Assembly (NCBI GenBank): GCA_964245755.1
Contig: CAXTNV010000002.1
Coordinates: forward strand, 1-64,000
Reading direction: 5' to 3'
Length of the DNA: 64,000 nucleotides
Origin: Lichenicoccus sp964245755
Lineage (GTDB): Bacteria > Pseudomonadota > Alphaproteobacteria > Acetobacterales > Acetobacteraceae
The notes beneath the pieces are model-generated. The model was not told where the DNA came from, searched no databases, and saw only the letters and a program-made list of their open reading frames with translations. Both the position numbers and the translations under genes were made by a program. The stretch's first letter is position 1, and each line of letters begins with the position of its first letter. Positions 27,491-36,309 of this stretch are shown here, piece by piece.

Positions 27491-28609
27491 ATGGCAGGGA
27501 CGTACCTCATCACCGGCGGCGCCGGCTTCATCGGACGCTACCTGTGTGAGGACCTGCTGGCGCACGGTCATCGCGTGCGTATCCTCGACGCGTTGATCGA
27601 CCAGGTGCACGGGCCCGCCGCGCGGCGGCTGCCGTCGCAGATCGCCGCCGAGGTCGAGTTCGTGCACGGCGATATCCGCGACGCCGGGGTGGTCGACGAG
27701 GCCCTGCACGGCACCGACGGGGTGTTCCACCTGGCCGCCGAGGTCGGCGTCGGCCAGAGCATGTACGAGATCGCGCGCTATGTCGGGGTGAACGATCTCG
27801 GCACCGCGGTCCTGCTGGAGCGGCTGGTGGCGCGGCCGGTGCGACGGCTGGTGGTGGCGTCGTCGATGAGCGTCTACGGGGAAGGGATGTACGCCCGGCC
27901 GGACGGCAGCGAGCACGGCCAGGTGCGGCGCGTGTTGAAGGACGGCTCGACGCGCTGGGATCCGACCGACACCGACGGTGCCGCACTCTCGCCGCGGCCG
28001 ACGGACGAAACCAAGCCGGTCGATCTGGCCTCGGTCTACGCCGTCACCAAGTTCGTGCAGGAACGCAACAGCCTCATCGTCGCGCGTGCCTACGGCATGG
28101 AGGCGGTGGCGTTGCGCCTGTTCAACGTCTTCGGGCCCGGTCAGGCGCTCTCCAACCCCTACACCGGCGTGCTGGCCAATTTCGGCGCGCGGCTGCTGAA
28201 CGGCCAGTCGCCGCTGGTGTTCGAGGATGGCAGACAGAAGCGCGACTTCGTGCACGTGCGCGATGTCGCGCGCGCGTTCCGCCTGGCTATGGAACGACCC
28301 GAGGCTGCCGGGCATGTCATCAACATCGGCAGCGGCCGCTCTTACACGATCGGCCGCATCGCCGAGATGCTCGCCGAGGCCATGCAGGTGCCGGAACTGG
28401 CGCCGCGCCTGCTGGGCAAGGCGCGCGCCGGCGACATCCGGCATTGTTTCGCCGACATCTCGAAGGCGCGCGCGCTGCTCGGCTTCGTTCCGGGGCATCT
28501 GCTCGAGGACACGATCGATGAGGCCGCGGCCTGGATACGCAGCTCGGACGCGACCGATCGCGGCGAGCAGGCCAGGAGGCAGCTCGAGGCGCGCGGGTTG
28601 ATGGCATGA
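27491..28609 (+). CDS. NAD-dependent nucleotide-sugar epimerase/dehydratase (extended SDR)
   Basis: 372-residue cytosolic extended SDR acting on a nucleotide-activated sugar. The NAD loop is YLITGGAGFIGRYLCEDLL, and the active-site pair is Tyr183/Lys187 in YAVTKFVQERNSL, with SSMSVYGEG supplying the serine. RLFNVFGPGQ and DFVHVRDVARAFRLAM are further family markers. The start is ATG 27491 with AGGGAGA upstream. It is the first gene of the glycan cluster; its stop overlaps the next start (ATGA). The exact reaction (4-epimerase, C2-epimerase or dehydratase) cannot be settled by eye. Confidence 0.9.
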   Translation: MAGTYLITGGAGFIGRYLCEDLLAHGHRVRILDALIDQVHGPAARRLPSQIAAEVEFVHGDIRDAGVVDEALHGTDGVFHLAAEVGVGQSMYEIARYVGVNDLGTAVLLERLVARPVRRLVVASSMSVYGEGMYARPDGSEHGQVRRVLKDGSTRWDPTDTDGAALSPRPTDETKPVDLASVYAVTKFVQERNSLIVARAYGMEAVALRLFNVFGPGQALSNPYTGVLANFGARLLNGQSPLVFEDGRQKRDFVHVRDVARAFRLAMERPEAAGHVINIGSGRSYTIGRIAEMLAEAMQVPELAPRLLGKARAGDIRHCFADISKARALLGFVPGHLLEDTIDEAAAWIRSSDATDRGEQARRQLEARGLMA

Positions 28610-30654
28610 AGCGGGTGGAGACGGGCTCGGCCGCGGCGCCGGCTGCCGCTGCTCCGTTCGGCTTCGTCGAGTGGTTCCGCATCGGCGAGTACGAGCGTGC
28701 GCGAGAGGCGGTCTCAGGGATGAAGGCGGCCGGTGCCTCGTACCTGCGCACCCACCTCTCCTGGGCGGAGCATCAGGCGCCGGGCGGCGAAGCCTGGTAC
28801 GATTGGCTGATCCCGATGCTGGGCGAGGCGTTCGACCTGCTGCCGTGCGTGCACTACACGCCGCCGTCGCTGTCGCGCAACGGTCGCTCCTCCGGCGCGC
28901 CGCGTCGGCTCGCCGACTATGCCGACTTCATCGACACCGTGCTGTCCCGCTTCGGCGAGCACTTCCATACCATCGAACTGTGGAACGAACCCAACAACCT
29001 GCTCGACTGGGACTGGCGCGAGGATCACGACTGGCTGCTGTTCTGCGAGATGGTAGGCGGTGCCGCGCATTGGGCGAGGCATCGGGGATGGAACGTGGTG
29101 CTGGCCGGTCCGAGCCCGTTCGATGCCTACTGGCTCGAGCTGATGGGGCAGCGCGGCGTGCTGGCGACCGTCTCGGCGGTCGGGCTGCACGGCTTCCCGG
29201 GAACCTGGGACAGCAGGGCCAACAACTGGCTCGGCTTCGAGGCGCACGTCGCGGAGATGCGCTCGGTGCTCGACCGGCACAATCCGCAGGCGCAGATCTG
29301 GCTGACCGAGACCGGCTATTCCACCTGGCGACGCGACGAGGCGACGCAGGTGGAACGTTTCCGCGAGGCGCTGGCTGCACCGGTCGAGCGCATGTACTGG
29401 TACGGCTGGCAGGACCTGGCGCCGAACGTGCCGACCCAGGAGGGCCTCAACTTCGATGCCAGGCACTACCATCTCGGCGTGACCGACGCCGAGGGGCGAC
29501 CGAAGCTGCTGCGCCGGCTGCTCGAGGCCGGGGGCGCCGGGGCGCTCGGCACGCGGACCGCGCTGACCACACCCTCGCTGCCGCGCCGTGCGGCGCCAGT
29601 GGTGATCCTCGGCGGCGCCGGCTTCATCGGCAGCAATCTGGCGCAATCGCTGCTGCAGGACGGCCAGGAGGTCGTGCTGCTCGACAGCCTCAGCCGGGCC
29701 GGGGTGGAGCGCAACCTGGCCTGGTTGTCGGCGCGGCACGGCGAGCGGCTGCACCCGATCCTCGCCGACATACGCGACAGCGCTGCGCTGCGCGAGGCGG
29801 TGACGGGAGCGGCGGCGGTGTTCCACCTCGCGGCCCAGGTGGCGGTGACCTCCAGCCTGCTCGATCCGCGTCACGACTTCGCGGTCAATGCCGAGGGCAC
29901 CGTGAACGTGCTGGAAGCGGTACGGCAGCATGCCCCCAGAACGCCGGTCGTGTTCGCCAGCACCAACAAGGTCTACGGGCAGCTCGCCGACGTCAGGGTC
30001 TCCGCCGCGGGCGGAAGCTACCTGCCGCACGACGAGGCGCTCCGCCGGTTCGGCATCGACGAGACGCGGCCGCTGGACTTCTGCACGCCGTATGGCTGCT
30101 CGAAGGGGGTGGCGGACCAGTACGTGCTCGACTACGCCAAGTCGTACGGCCTGCGCAGCGCGGCGCTGCGGATGAGCTGCATCTACGGACCGCGGCAGTT
30201 CGGCACCGAGGACCAGGGATGGATCGCGCACTTCCTGATCCGTGCGCTCCGCCACGAGCCGATCACGATCTTCGGCGACGGCAAGCAGGTGCGCGACGTG
30301 CTGCATGTCGACGACGCGGTGCGCGCCTACCGCGCCCTGCTCGGCGGCATCGACGGCGTGTGCGGGCGCGCCTTCAACCTCGGCGGAGGGGCCGCGAACG
30401 CGGTCAGCCTGCACGACGTGCTCACGGAGATCGCCGCCTTGCTGGGCCATCCGCTCGAGCTCCGCTACGAGCCGTGGCGCGCCGGGGATCAGCCGTACTT
30501 CGTCGCCGACACGCGCCGGCTGCAGCAGGCGCTGGGCTGGCGCGCCGAGATCGGCTGGCACGACGGCTTGCGCGATCTCACGGCCTGGCTGCGCGCCGAT
30601 CTCGGCAGGCCGGCCGCCGTGGACGTGGTCCGCGAGCGGAGGCTGCTGGCATGA
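28606..30654 (+). CDS. Fusion: glycoside-hydrolase-like domain plus NAD-dependent SDR epimerase
   Basis: 682-residue two-domain protein. Residues 1-315 resemble a TIM-barrel (clan GH-A, GH39/beta-xylosidase-like) glycosidase: Glu128 in LWNEPNN fits the acid/base and Glu235 in WLTETGYS the nucleophile. Residues about 330-682 are an extended SDR, with VVILGGAGFIGSNLAQSL, the Tyr496/Lys500 pair in YGCSKGVADQY and RMSCIYGPRQFGTEDQGW, closest to CDP-paratose/tyvelose or UDP-sugar epimerases. No signal peptide, so the glycosidase half appears cytosolic. One continuous frame joins them with no stop. ATGA overlaps link it to both neighbours. A cytosolic glycosidase fused to a sugar epimerase is unusual; a role in making or trimming a lipid-linked sugar is inference. 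Confidence 0.88.
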   Translation: MKRVETGSAAAPAAAAPFGFVEWFRIGEYERAREAVSGMKAAGASYLRTHLSWAEHQAPGGEAWYDWLIPMLGEAFDLLPCVHYTPPSLSRNGRSSGAPRRLADYADFIDTVLSRFGEHFHTIELWNEPNNLLDWDWREDHDWLLFCEMVGGAAHWARHRGWNVVLAGPSPFDAYWLELMGQRGVLATVSAVGLHGFPGTWDSRANNWLGFEAHVAEMRSVLDRHNPQAQIWLTETGYSTWRRDEATQVERFREALAAPVERMYWYGWQDLAPNVPTQEGLNFDARHYHLGVTDAEGRPKLLRRLLEAGGAGALGTRTALTTPSLPRRAAPVVILGGAGFIGSNLAQSLLQDGQEVVLLDSLSRAGVERNLAWLSARHGERLHPILADIRDSAALREAVTGAAAVFHLAAQVAVTSSLLDPRHDFAVNAEGTVNVLEAVRQHAPRTPVVFASTNKVYGQLADVRVSAAGGSYLPHDEALRRFGIDETRPLDFCTPYGCSKGVADQYVLDYAKSYGLRSAALRMSCIYGPRQFGTEDQGWIAHFLIRALRHEPITIFGDGKQVRDVLHVDDAVRAYRALLGGIDGVCGRAFNLGGGAANAVSLHDVLTEIAALLGHPLELRYEPWRAGDQPYFVADTRRLQQALGWRAEIGWHDGLRDLTAWLRADLGRPAAVDVVRERRLLA

Positions 30655-31946
30655 AGGTGGCGCTGGTCAACCCGCCGTGGCGGTTCGAGGGCAGCATCTA
30701 TTTCGGCTGCCGCGAGGCGCACCTGCCGCTCGAGCTCGGCTATGCGCAGGCGCTGCTGCAGGCGGCGGGGCATCAGACCCTGATGCTGGACGGCAACCTG
30801 TTGGAGCAGTCCGCGGAGGCGCTGTGCGAGCAGATCGAGCGCTTCGGCGCCGAGATGACGGTGCTGCTGACGGCGCCGACCTACCTGTTCTGGCGGTGCG
30901 CGCCGCCGGAGCTGAGCGTGCCCGCCGCGTTCCTGCGAGCACTCGGTCGGCGCGGCGGTCGCACGGTGGCGATCGGCCCGCACGGCTCGGCGACGCCCGG
31001 CATCACCCTGCGCAAGCTGGGCGTCGACCTGGTGGTGCGCGGCGAGAGCGAGGAGGTGATCGTGGCCCTGGCCACGTCCCCCGACTGGTCGCGGGTAGCG
31101 TCGGTGGCGCTGCTCGAAGAGGGAGTGCTTCGCGTCAACGGCGAACCGGCCGCGAGCCCGTTCGTGGACCTGCCGGCGCTGCACTGGCCAGACGGCTGGG
31201 TATCGCGTCACGCACACCATCATCATCGCTTCGGCAGCACGCCGAGCGGCCTCGGCGCCGAGGTGGAGGCGTCGCGTGGTTGTCCGTACAGCTGCAGCTT
31301 CTGCGCCAAGATCGATTTCCGCGACCGCTATCGCAGGCGCGACCTCGGCGTGCTGCTCCACGAAATCGACGGGCTGATCGCGCAGGGCGTTGGCTACCTC
31401 TACTTCATCGACGAGATCTTCCTGCCGCAGAAGCCGCTGCTTGAGGCGCTGGTCGCGCGCAACGTGCAGTTCGGGGTGCAGACCCGGATCGACCTGTGGA
31501 AACCGGAACTGCTCGAGCTGCTCGGCCGCGCGGGATGCGTGTCGATCGAGGCCGGGATCGAGAGCCTGACGCCCGAGGGACGGGAAGCGCTGGCCAAGCG
31601 CTGCCGCCTGCAGACCGAGGACCTGGCTGCGCTGCTGATCGATGCGCGGCGCCACGTGCCGTTCGTGCAGGCCAACCTGATCGGCATGGAGCAGGACGAT
31701 CCGACCCTGGTCACGTACTGGCGCGACGTGCTGATGCGGGGCGGCGTCTGGGCCAACGAGCCGGTGCCGCTTTATCCCTACCCGAGCTCGCCGAGCTACC
31801 GCGCCTTGTGGGGCGAGCCCGACGATCTCGCCTGGGAGCGCGCGCACGACCACTACCTGGCCGCGTTCTCGTCGTTCAGCGACATCCAGGAACAGCGCCC
31901 GTTGCCCCTGCCGCAGCTGGAAGCGGGTTGCTGCACGGCGCGATGA
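30651..31946 (+). CDS. B12-binding domain radical SAM protein
   Basis: 431-residue enzyme with an N-terminal cobalamin-binding-like region (VALVNPPW at the start, up to about residue 180) and a radical SAM core. The iron-sulfur cluster cysteines are Cys211, Cys215 and Cys218 in SRGCPYSCSFCAK, followed by LYFIDEIFLPQK and GCVSIEAGIES. B12-radical SAM enzymes commonly methylate unactivated carbons or rearrange carbon skeletons; the substrate here is unknown. The DHxxGxxH cobalamin motif is not evident, which is common in this class. I recall a TIGRFAM placing such proteins in a multi-gene rhizobial oligosaccharide system (memory, unchecked). ATGA overlaps on both sides tie it to the glycan genes. 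Confidence 0.9.
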   Translation: MKVALVNPPWRFEGSIYFGCREAHLPLELGYAQALLQAAGHQTLMLDGNLLEQSAEALCEQIERFGAEMTVLLTAPTYLFWRCAPPELSVPAAFLRALGRRGGRTVAIGPHGSATPGITLRKLGVDLVVRGESEEVIVALATSPDWSRVASVALLEEGVLRVNGEPAASPFVDLPALHWPDGWVSRHAHHHHRFGSTPSGLGAEVEASRGCPYSCSFCAKIDFRDRYRRRDLGVLLHEIDGLIAQGVGYLYFIDEIFLPQKPLLEALVARNVQFGVQTRIDLWKPELLELLGRAGCVSIEAGIESLTPEGREALAKRCRLQTEDLAALLIDARRHVPFVQANLIGMEQDDPTLVTYWRDVLMRGGVWANEPVPLYPYPSSPSYRALWGEPDDLAWERAHDHYLAAFSSFSDIQEQRPLPLPQLEAGCCTAR

Positions 31947-33031
31947 CGCGTCCGCGTCGCGTGCTGATGACGCTCGACGCCGTGGGCGGAGTGTGGCGCT
32001 ACACTATGGACCTCGCGCGAGGGCTCAACCACTCGGGCATCGGCTGCGTGCTCGCGGGTCTCGGACCGCGAGGCAGCGCTGCTGCACCCGACCTCCCCGA
32101 TACCGAGCTGGTCTGGTTGGGCGAGACGCTGGACTGGATGACCCAGCACGAGGCGATCCTGGACGGCCTGGGCGCCACCCTGATCTCGCTCGCACGCGAG
32201 CGTCGCTGCGACCTGCTGCACCTCAACCTGCCCTCGCAGGCGGCGGGACTGCCGGAGCAAATGGCGGGGGGCCTGGCGGTGCTGGTGGCGTCGCACTCCT
32301 GCGTGCCGACCTGGTGGGATGCGGTGCGGGGGACGCCGCTGCCGAAGCACTGGGCCTGGCAAAGGAGCCGCAACCGTCGCGGCCTCGACCGGGCCGATCA
32401 GGTGCTGGTGCCGAGCGCCAGCCACGGTGCTGCGCTGGCGCGCAGCTACGGCCCGGTAGAGCGGCTGAGCGTGGTGCGCAACGCGACCGACGGCCCACTC
32501 GGAACCTGCGACAAGGAGCCGTTCGTGCTCGCCGCCGGGCGCTGGTGGGACGAGGCCAAGAACGCCTCGACGCTGGATCGCGCGGCGCAGGCCTCGCCCT
32601 GGCCGGTGCGCATGGCGGGATCCTTCTGCGGCCCGGACCGCCAGCGGATGCCGCTCCTGCACGCCGAGGCGCTGGGCGCGCTGCCGCCGGAGGTGATGGC
32701 CGGACTGATGCGCCGTGCGGCGATCTTCATGGCGCCCTCGCTCTACGAGCCGTTCGGGCTGGCGGTGCTGGAGGCCGCGGCGCAGGGTGCGGCGCTGGTG
32801 CTGTCGGACATACCCACGTTCCGCGAACTCTGGGATGGTGCCGCCCTGTTCGTGGCGGCAGCCGACGCCGCAGGCTTCGCCGGTGCGATCACCACCCTGG
32901 CCGGCGACGCGGCGCGGCGCCGGGATCTCGGCCGGCGCGCGGCGGCCATCGCCTCCGGGCTCACGCCGGCGCGCCAGCTCGAGGGGGTGATCGCCGCGTA
33001 TGGTGAGGCGATGCGGCGCGGGGCGAGCTGA
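31943..33031 (+). CDS. Glycosyltransferase family 4
   Basis: 362-residue GT-B-fold glycosyltransferase. The N-terminal loop LDAVGGVWRYTMDLARGL and the C-terminal nucleotide-sugar motif SLYEPFGLAVLEAAAQGAAL (EX7E) are typical of retaining GT4 enzymes. No membrane segment, so it acts at the inner face of the membrane or in the cytosol. ATG 31943 overlaps the radical SAM stop, and the CgeB-like gene follows after 1 nt. Donor and acceptor are unknown. Confidence 0.9.
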   Translation: MTRPRRVLMTLDAVGGVWRYTMDLARGLNHSGIGCVLAGLGPRGSAAAPDLPDTELVWLGETLDWMTQHEAILDGLGATLISLARERRCDLLHLNLPSQAAGLPEQMAGGLAVLVASHSCVPTWWDAVRGTPLPKHWAWQRSRNRRGLDRADQVLVPSASHGAALARSYGPVERLSVVRNATDGPLGTCDKEPFVLAAGRWWDEAKNASTLDRAAQASPWPVRMAGSFCGPDRQRMPLLHAEALGALPPEVMAGLMRRAAIFMAPSLYEPFGLAVLEAAAQGAALVLSDIPTFRELWDGAALFVAAADAAGFAGAITTLAGDAARRRDLGRRAAAIASGLTPARQLEGVIAAYGEAMRRGAS

Positions 33032-33032
33032 C

Positions 33033-34127
33033 ATGCGCTTCGTGCTCTACACCCACTCGCTGCGCTCGGACTGGAACCACGGCAACGCGCATTTCCTGCG
33101 CGGGGTACTGAGGGAGCTGGCAGCGCGCGGGCATCAGACTCTGGCACTCGAGCCGGAGGCCGGCTGGAGCCGCAGCAACCTGCTGGCGGACCAGGGTCCC
33201 GGTGCGCTCGACCGCTTCGAGACGGATTTCCCCGAGCTCGTTACGCGATCCTACGGAGCCGGCTTCGACCATGCATCGGCCCTCGCCGAGGCCACGGTGG
33301 TGATCGTGCACGAGTGGACCGATCCCGCGGTGGTGGCCGAGCTCGGTGCGCTGCGCCGGGGCGGCGGCCGCTTCACCCTGCTGTTCCACGACACCCACCA
33401 TCGCGGCGTCTCCGACACGGAGGCGATCGCCGGCCTGGCGCTCGCCGACTACGACGCCGTGCTCGCGTTCGGTGAGACCCTGCGGGAGCGCTACCGGCGC
33501 GCCGGCTGGGGGCGCCGCGCTTTCACCTGGCACGAGGCGGCCGATACCCGCCTGTTCCATCCGATCGACGGGGTTCGCCCGCACGCCGACCTGATCTGGA
33601 TCGGCAACTGGGGCGACGGCGAGCGCGAGCGCGAGCTCGACGCGTTCCTGATCGAGCCGGCCCGCCGGCTGCGGCTTTCCGGCGTCGTGCACGGGGTGCG
33701 CTACCCTGCAGCGGCGCTCGAACGGCTGCGTGGCTCCGGGCTTCGCTACGGCGGCTGGATCGCCAACGCGGACGCGCCGCACGCCTTTGCCCGCCATCGC
33801 ATGACGCTGCACGTGCCGCGTCGCCCGTATGTCGAGGCGCTGCCCGGGATCCCGACGATACGCATGTTCGAGGCGCTCGCCTGCGGCATCCCGCTGGTCA
33901 GCGCGCCGTGGCACGACAGCGAGCGGCTGTTCCGTGCCGGCGAGGACTTCCTTTCCGCGCGCGACGGCGACGAGATGGCGGCGCAGCTGCGCGCCCTGCG
34001 CGAGGATCCGGCGCTGGCCGCCGCGGTGGGGCGCAGCGGGCTGGAGACCATCCGGGCCCGCCACAGCTGCGCGCACCGGGTAGACGAGCTGATGGCAATC
34101 CTCGCTTCGTGCGGGACCGCCACGTGA
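33033..34127 (+). CDS. CgeB-like glycosyltransferase (copy 1 of 3)
   Basis: 364-residue protein resembling the CgeB/spore-coat family of GT-B glycosyltransferases. Starts FVLYTHSLRSDWNHGNAHFL; the C-terminal region has RMFEALACGIPLVSAPWHD, which fits the donor-binding loop. In place of the N-terminal glycine loop it has an Asp-Trp-Asn-His-Gly pattern shared in outline with the next two genes (SYWNGAATYY, SSWGNGHATTY). No signal or membrane segment. It is exactly as long (1095 nt) as the next two genes. Confidence 0.82.
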   Translation: MRFVLYTHSLRSDWNHGNAHFLRGVLRELAARGHQTLALEPEAGWSRSNLLADQGPGALDRFETDFPELVTRSYGAGFDHASALAEATVVIVHEWTDPAVVAELGALRRGGGRFTLLFHDTHHRGVSDTEAIAGLALADYDAVLAFGETLRERYRRAGWGRRAFTWHEAADTRLFHPIDGVRPHADLIWIGNWGDGERERELDAFLIEPARRLRLSGVVHGVRYPAAALERLRGSGLRYGGWIANADAPHAFARHRMTLHVPRRPYVEALPGIPTIRMFEALACGIPLVSAPWHDSERLFRAGEDFLSARDGDEMAAQLRALREDPALAAAVGRSGLETIRARHSCAHRVDELMAILASCGTAT

Positions 34128-35218
34128 AGATCGCGCTGTACGGCTCGAGCCTGCTGTCGTCGTACTGGAATGGGGCCGCGACCTACTATCGCGGCATCCT
34201 GCGGGCACTCGCCTCGCACGGGCACGCGATCACCTTCCTCGAGCCGGACGCGTTCGACCGGCAGAGCCACCGCGACATCGAGCCGCCGGACTGGTGCAGG
34301 GTGGTGGTCTACCCCGCGAGCGACGAAGGGGTGCGCGCGGCGCTCGCCGCCGCCGCCGCCGCGGACGTGGTGATCAAGGCGAGCGGCGTCGGCTATGCCG
34401 ACCACGCCCTGCTGGCGGGGATGCTGCAGGGTGCGGCCGCAGACGCGCTGCGCGTGTTCTGGGACGTCGACGCACCGGCGACGCTGGCCGAGCTCCGGCC
34501 TGACCCGCGCCATCCGCTGCGCCTGGCGCTGCCGACGCTCGACCTGGTGCTGACCTATGGCGGCGGCGCCCCGGTGGTCGAGGCCTACGCCGCACTCGGC
34601 GCCGGCTCGTGCGTGCCGATATACAACGCGCTCGATCCCACGACCCACCAACCGGTGGCGGCGGATCCGCGCTTCGCCGCAGACCTGACCTTCCTCGGCA
34701 ACCGGCTGCCCGACCGCGAGGCGCGCGTCGAGCGCTTCTTCCTGCATCCCGCCGCCGCCGTGCCGGAGGCACGCTTCCTGCTCGGCGGCTCCGGCTGGGA
34801 CGACAAGCCGGTTCCGGCCAACCTGGTCAAGCTCGGCCACGTCGCCACCGGGTCGCACAACGCGCTGAACGCGAGCGCGCGCATGGTGCTCAACATCAGC
34901 CGCGACAGCATGGCCTCGACCGGCTTCTCGCCGGCGACGCGGGTGTTCGAGGTCGCGGGCGCCGGCGCCTGCCTGATGACCGACAGCTGGGCCGGGCTGG
35001 AGCTGTTCCTGCCACCGCACGTGGGGGGGCGGGGGGGGCGCGTGGGCGCCGATGGGGGGGCGGGGGGGGGCGGGGGCAGCGGGGCGCACGCGGCGCGCAT
35101 CGGCGCGGCCGGGCGGCGGCGTGTGCTCGGCGAGCACACCTACGACCGGCGGGCGGTGGAGCTCGACCGCGTGCTGCGCGATGCGGTGGTGCGGCGCCGG
35201 AGCGGCGAACGCGCATGA
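34124..35218 (+). CDS. CgeB-like glycosyltransferase (copy 2 of 3), C-terminus possibly miscalled
   Basis: 364-residue paralog starting at GTG 34124, which overlaps the previous stop (GTGA). N-terminus KIALYGSSLLSSYWNGAATY; C-terminal markers NISRDSMASTGFSPATRVFE, VAGAGACLMTDSWAGLELFL and GEHTYDRRAVELDRVLRD. Between them, residues 300-322 read as an unnatural Gly-rich run encoded by long G homopolymers (35023-35076). The paralogous copy 3 has the ordinary GEAILIADDGEAVVEALL here, and the flanks align well, so base-calling error is likely. If the run is real, the donor-loop region would be altered. Confidence 0.82.
   Translation: MKIALYGSSLLSSYWNGAATYYRGILRALASHGHAITFLEPDAFDRQSHRDIEPPDWCRVVVYPASDEGVRAALAAAAAADVVIKASGVGYADHALLAGMLQGAAADALRVFWDVDAPATLAELRPDPRHPLRLALPTLDLVLTYGGGAPVVEAYAALGAGSCVPIYNALDPTTHQPVAADPRFAADLTFLGNRLPDREARVERFFLHPAAAVPEARFLLGGSGWDDKPVPANLVKLGHVATGSHNALNASARMVLNISRDSMASTGFSPATRVFEVAGAGACLMTDSWAGLELFLPPHVGGRGGRVGADGGAGGGGGSGAHAARIGAAGRRRVLGEHTYDRRAVELDRVLRDAVVRRRSGERA
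35023..35076 (+). repeat. Clustered G homopolymers (G7-C-G8, G7-C-G9-C-G5) in a glycosyltransferase gene
   Basis: Five G runs of 5 to 9 bases within 54 nt, separated mainly by single Cs. The first block (35023-35038) is identical to the tract at 7935-7950. It has strong G-quadruplex potential, but it replaces conserved protein sequence, which points to sequencing or assembly error. Confidence 0.75.
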
Positions 35219-36309
35219 GGATCGTCGTGCTCGGTCTGTCGCTGAGCTCGTCCTGGGGCAACGGGCACGCCACCACCTACCGGGCGCTGCTGCGCGGCCT
35301 GTGCGGACTCGGCCACCGGGTGCTGTTCCTCGAGCGCGAGGTGCCGTGGTATGCCGCGCATCGCGACCTACCGGAGCCGGATTTCTGCACGCTCGCCTTC
35401 TACGGCGACCTCCACGAGTTGCGGACCCGCTTCGCGCCCGACCTCGTCGAGGCGGACGCGGTGCTCGTCGGCTCCTACGTGCCCGACGGCATCGCGGCGC
35501 TGGAGCTGGTGCTGTCGCTCGCCGGCGGCCTGCGCGCCTTCTACGACATCGACACCCCGGTCACGCTGGCTGCGCTGGAACGCGGCGACTGCGCCTACCT
35601 GAGCGCCGCGCAGGTCGCTCAACTGGACCTCTACCTGTCGTTCTCGGGCGGTCCGGTGCTGTCGCGGCTGTCGCAGCGCCACGGCGCGATCAGGCCGCGC
35701 GCCTTCCACTGCGCCGTGGACGAGACCCGCTACGCGCCGCGGCTGCAGGTGCCGCACTGGGATCTTGGCTACCTGGGCACGTACAGCGCCGACCGCCAGC
35801 CGGCGCTGCAGCGGCTGCTGCTGGAGCCGGCGCGCCGGCTGCCGGATCGCCGCTTCGTCGTCGCGGGACCGCAATATCCGCCCACGATCGACTGGCCGGA
35901 CAACGTCGAGCGGATCGAGCACCTGCCCCCCGACGCGCATGCCGAGTTCTACGGCGCGCAGCGCTTCACCCTCAACGTGACCCGTGCCGACATGATCGCC
36001 GCCGGCTGGTCGCCGAGCGTCCGGCTGTTCGAGGCGGCCGCCTGCGGCACGCCGATCATCAGCGACCGGTGGGACGGCCTGGACGCGTTGCTGCCGGACG
36101 GCGAGGCGATCCTCATCGCCGATGACGGCGAGGCCGTGGTCGAAGCGCTGCTGTCGAGCGACGAGGCGCGCCGGTGCGCGATCGCGGCGCGGGCGCGGGA
36201 GATCGTGCTCGCCGGGCACACCGGTCTGGCGCGCGCGCGCGAGCTGCAGCGCTACCTGGTCGAGACGCTCGCGCAAGCTCGTGGCGCAGGGATCGTCGCT
36301 CAGAGGTAG
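35215..36309 (+). CDS. CgeB-like glycosyltransferase (copy 3 of 3)
   Basis: 364-residue paralog; ATG 35215 overlaps the previous stop (ATGA). The N-terminus is VVLGLSLSSSWGNGHATTYR; DFCTLAFYGDLHELRTRF and AFYDIDTPVTLAALERGD follow. The C-terminal donor-binding region is LFEAAACGTPIISDRWDGLD, then GEAILIADDGEAVVEALL. The DIDTPVTL block corresponds to DVDAPATL of copy 2, so copies 2 and 3 are closer to each other than to copy 1. The gene ends inside the convergent DUF2142 gene by 10 bp. It closes the plus-strand glycan operon. Confidence 0.85.
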   Translation: MRIVVLGLSLSSSWGNGHATTYRALLRGLCGLGHRVLFLEREVPWYAAHRDLPEPDFCTLAFYGDLHELRTRFAPDLVEADAVLVGSYVPDGIAALELVLSLAGGLRAFYDIDTPVTLAALERGDCAYLSAAQVAQLDLYLSFSGGPVLSRLSQRHGAIRPRAFHCAVDETRYAPRLQVPHWDLGYLGTYSADRQPALQRLLLEPARRLPDRRFVVAGPQYPPTIDWPDNVERIEHLPPDAHAEFYGAQRFTLNVTRADMIAAGWSPSVRLFEAAACGTPIISDRWDGLDALLPDGEAILIADDGEAVVEALLSSDEARRCAIAARAREIVLAGHTGLARARELQRYLVETLAQARGAGIVAQR

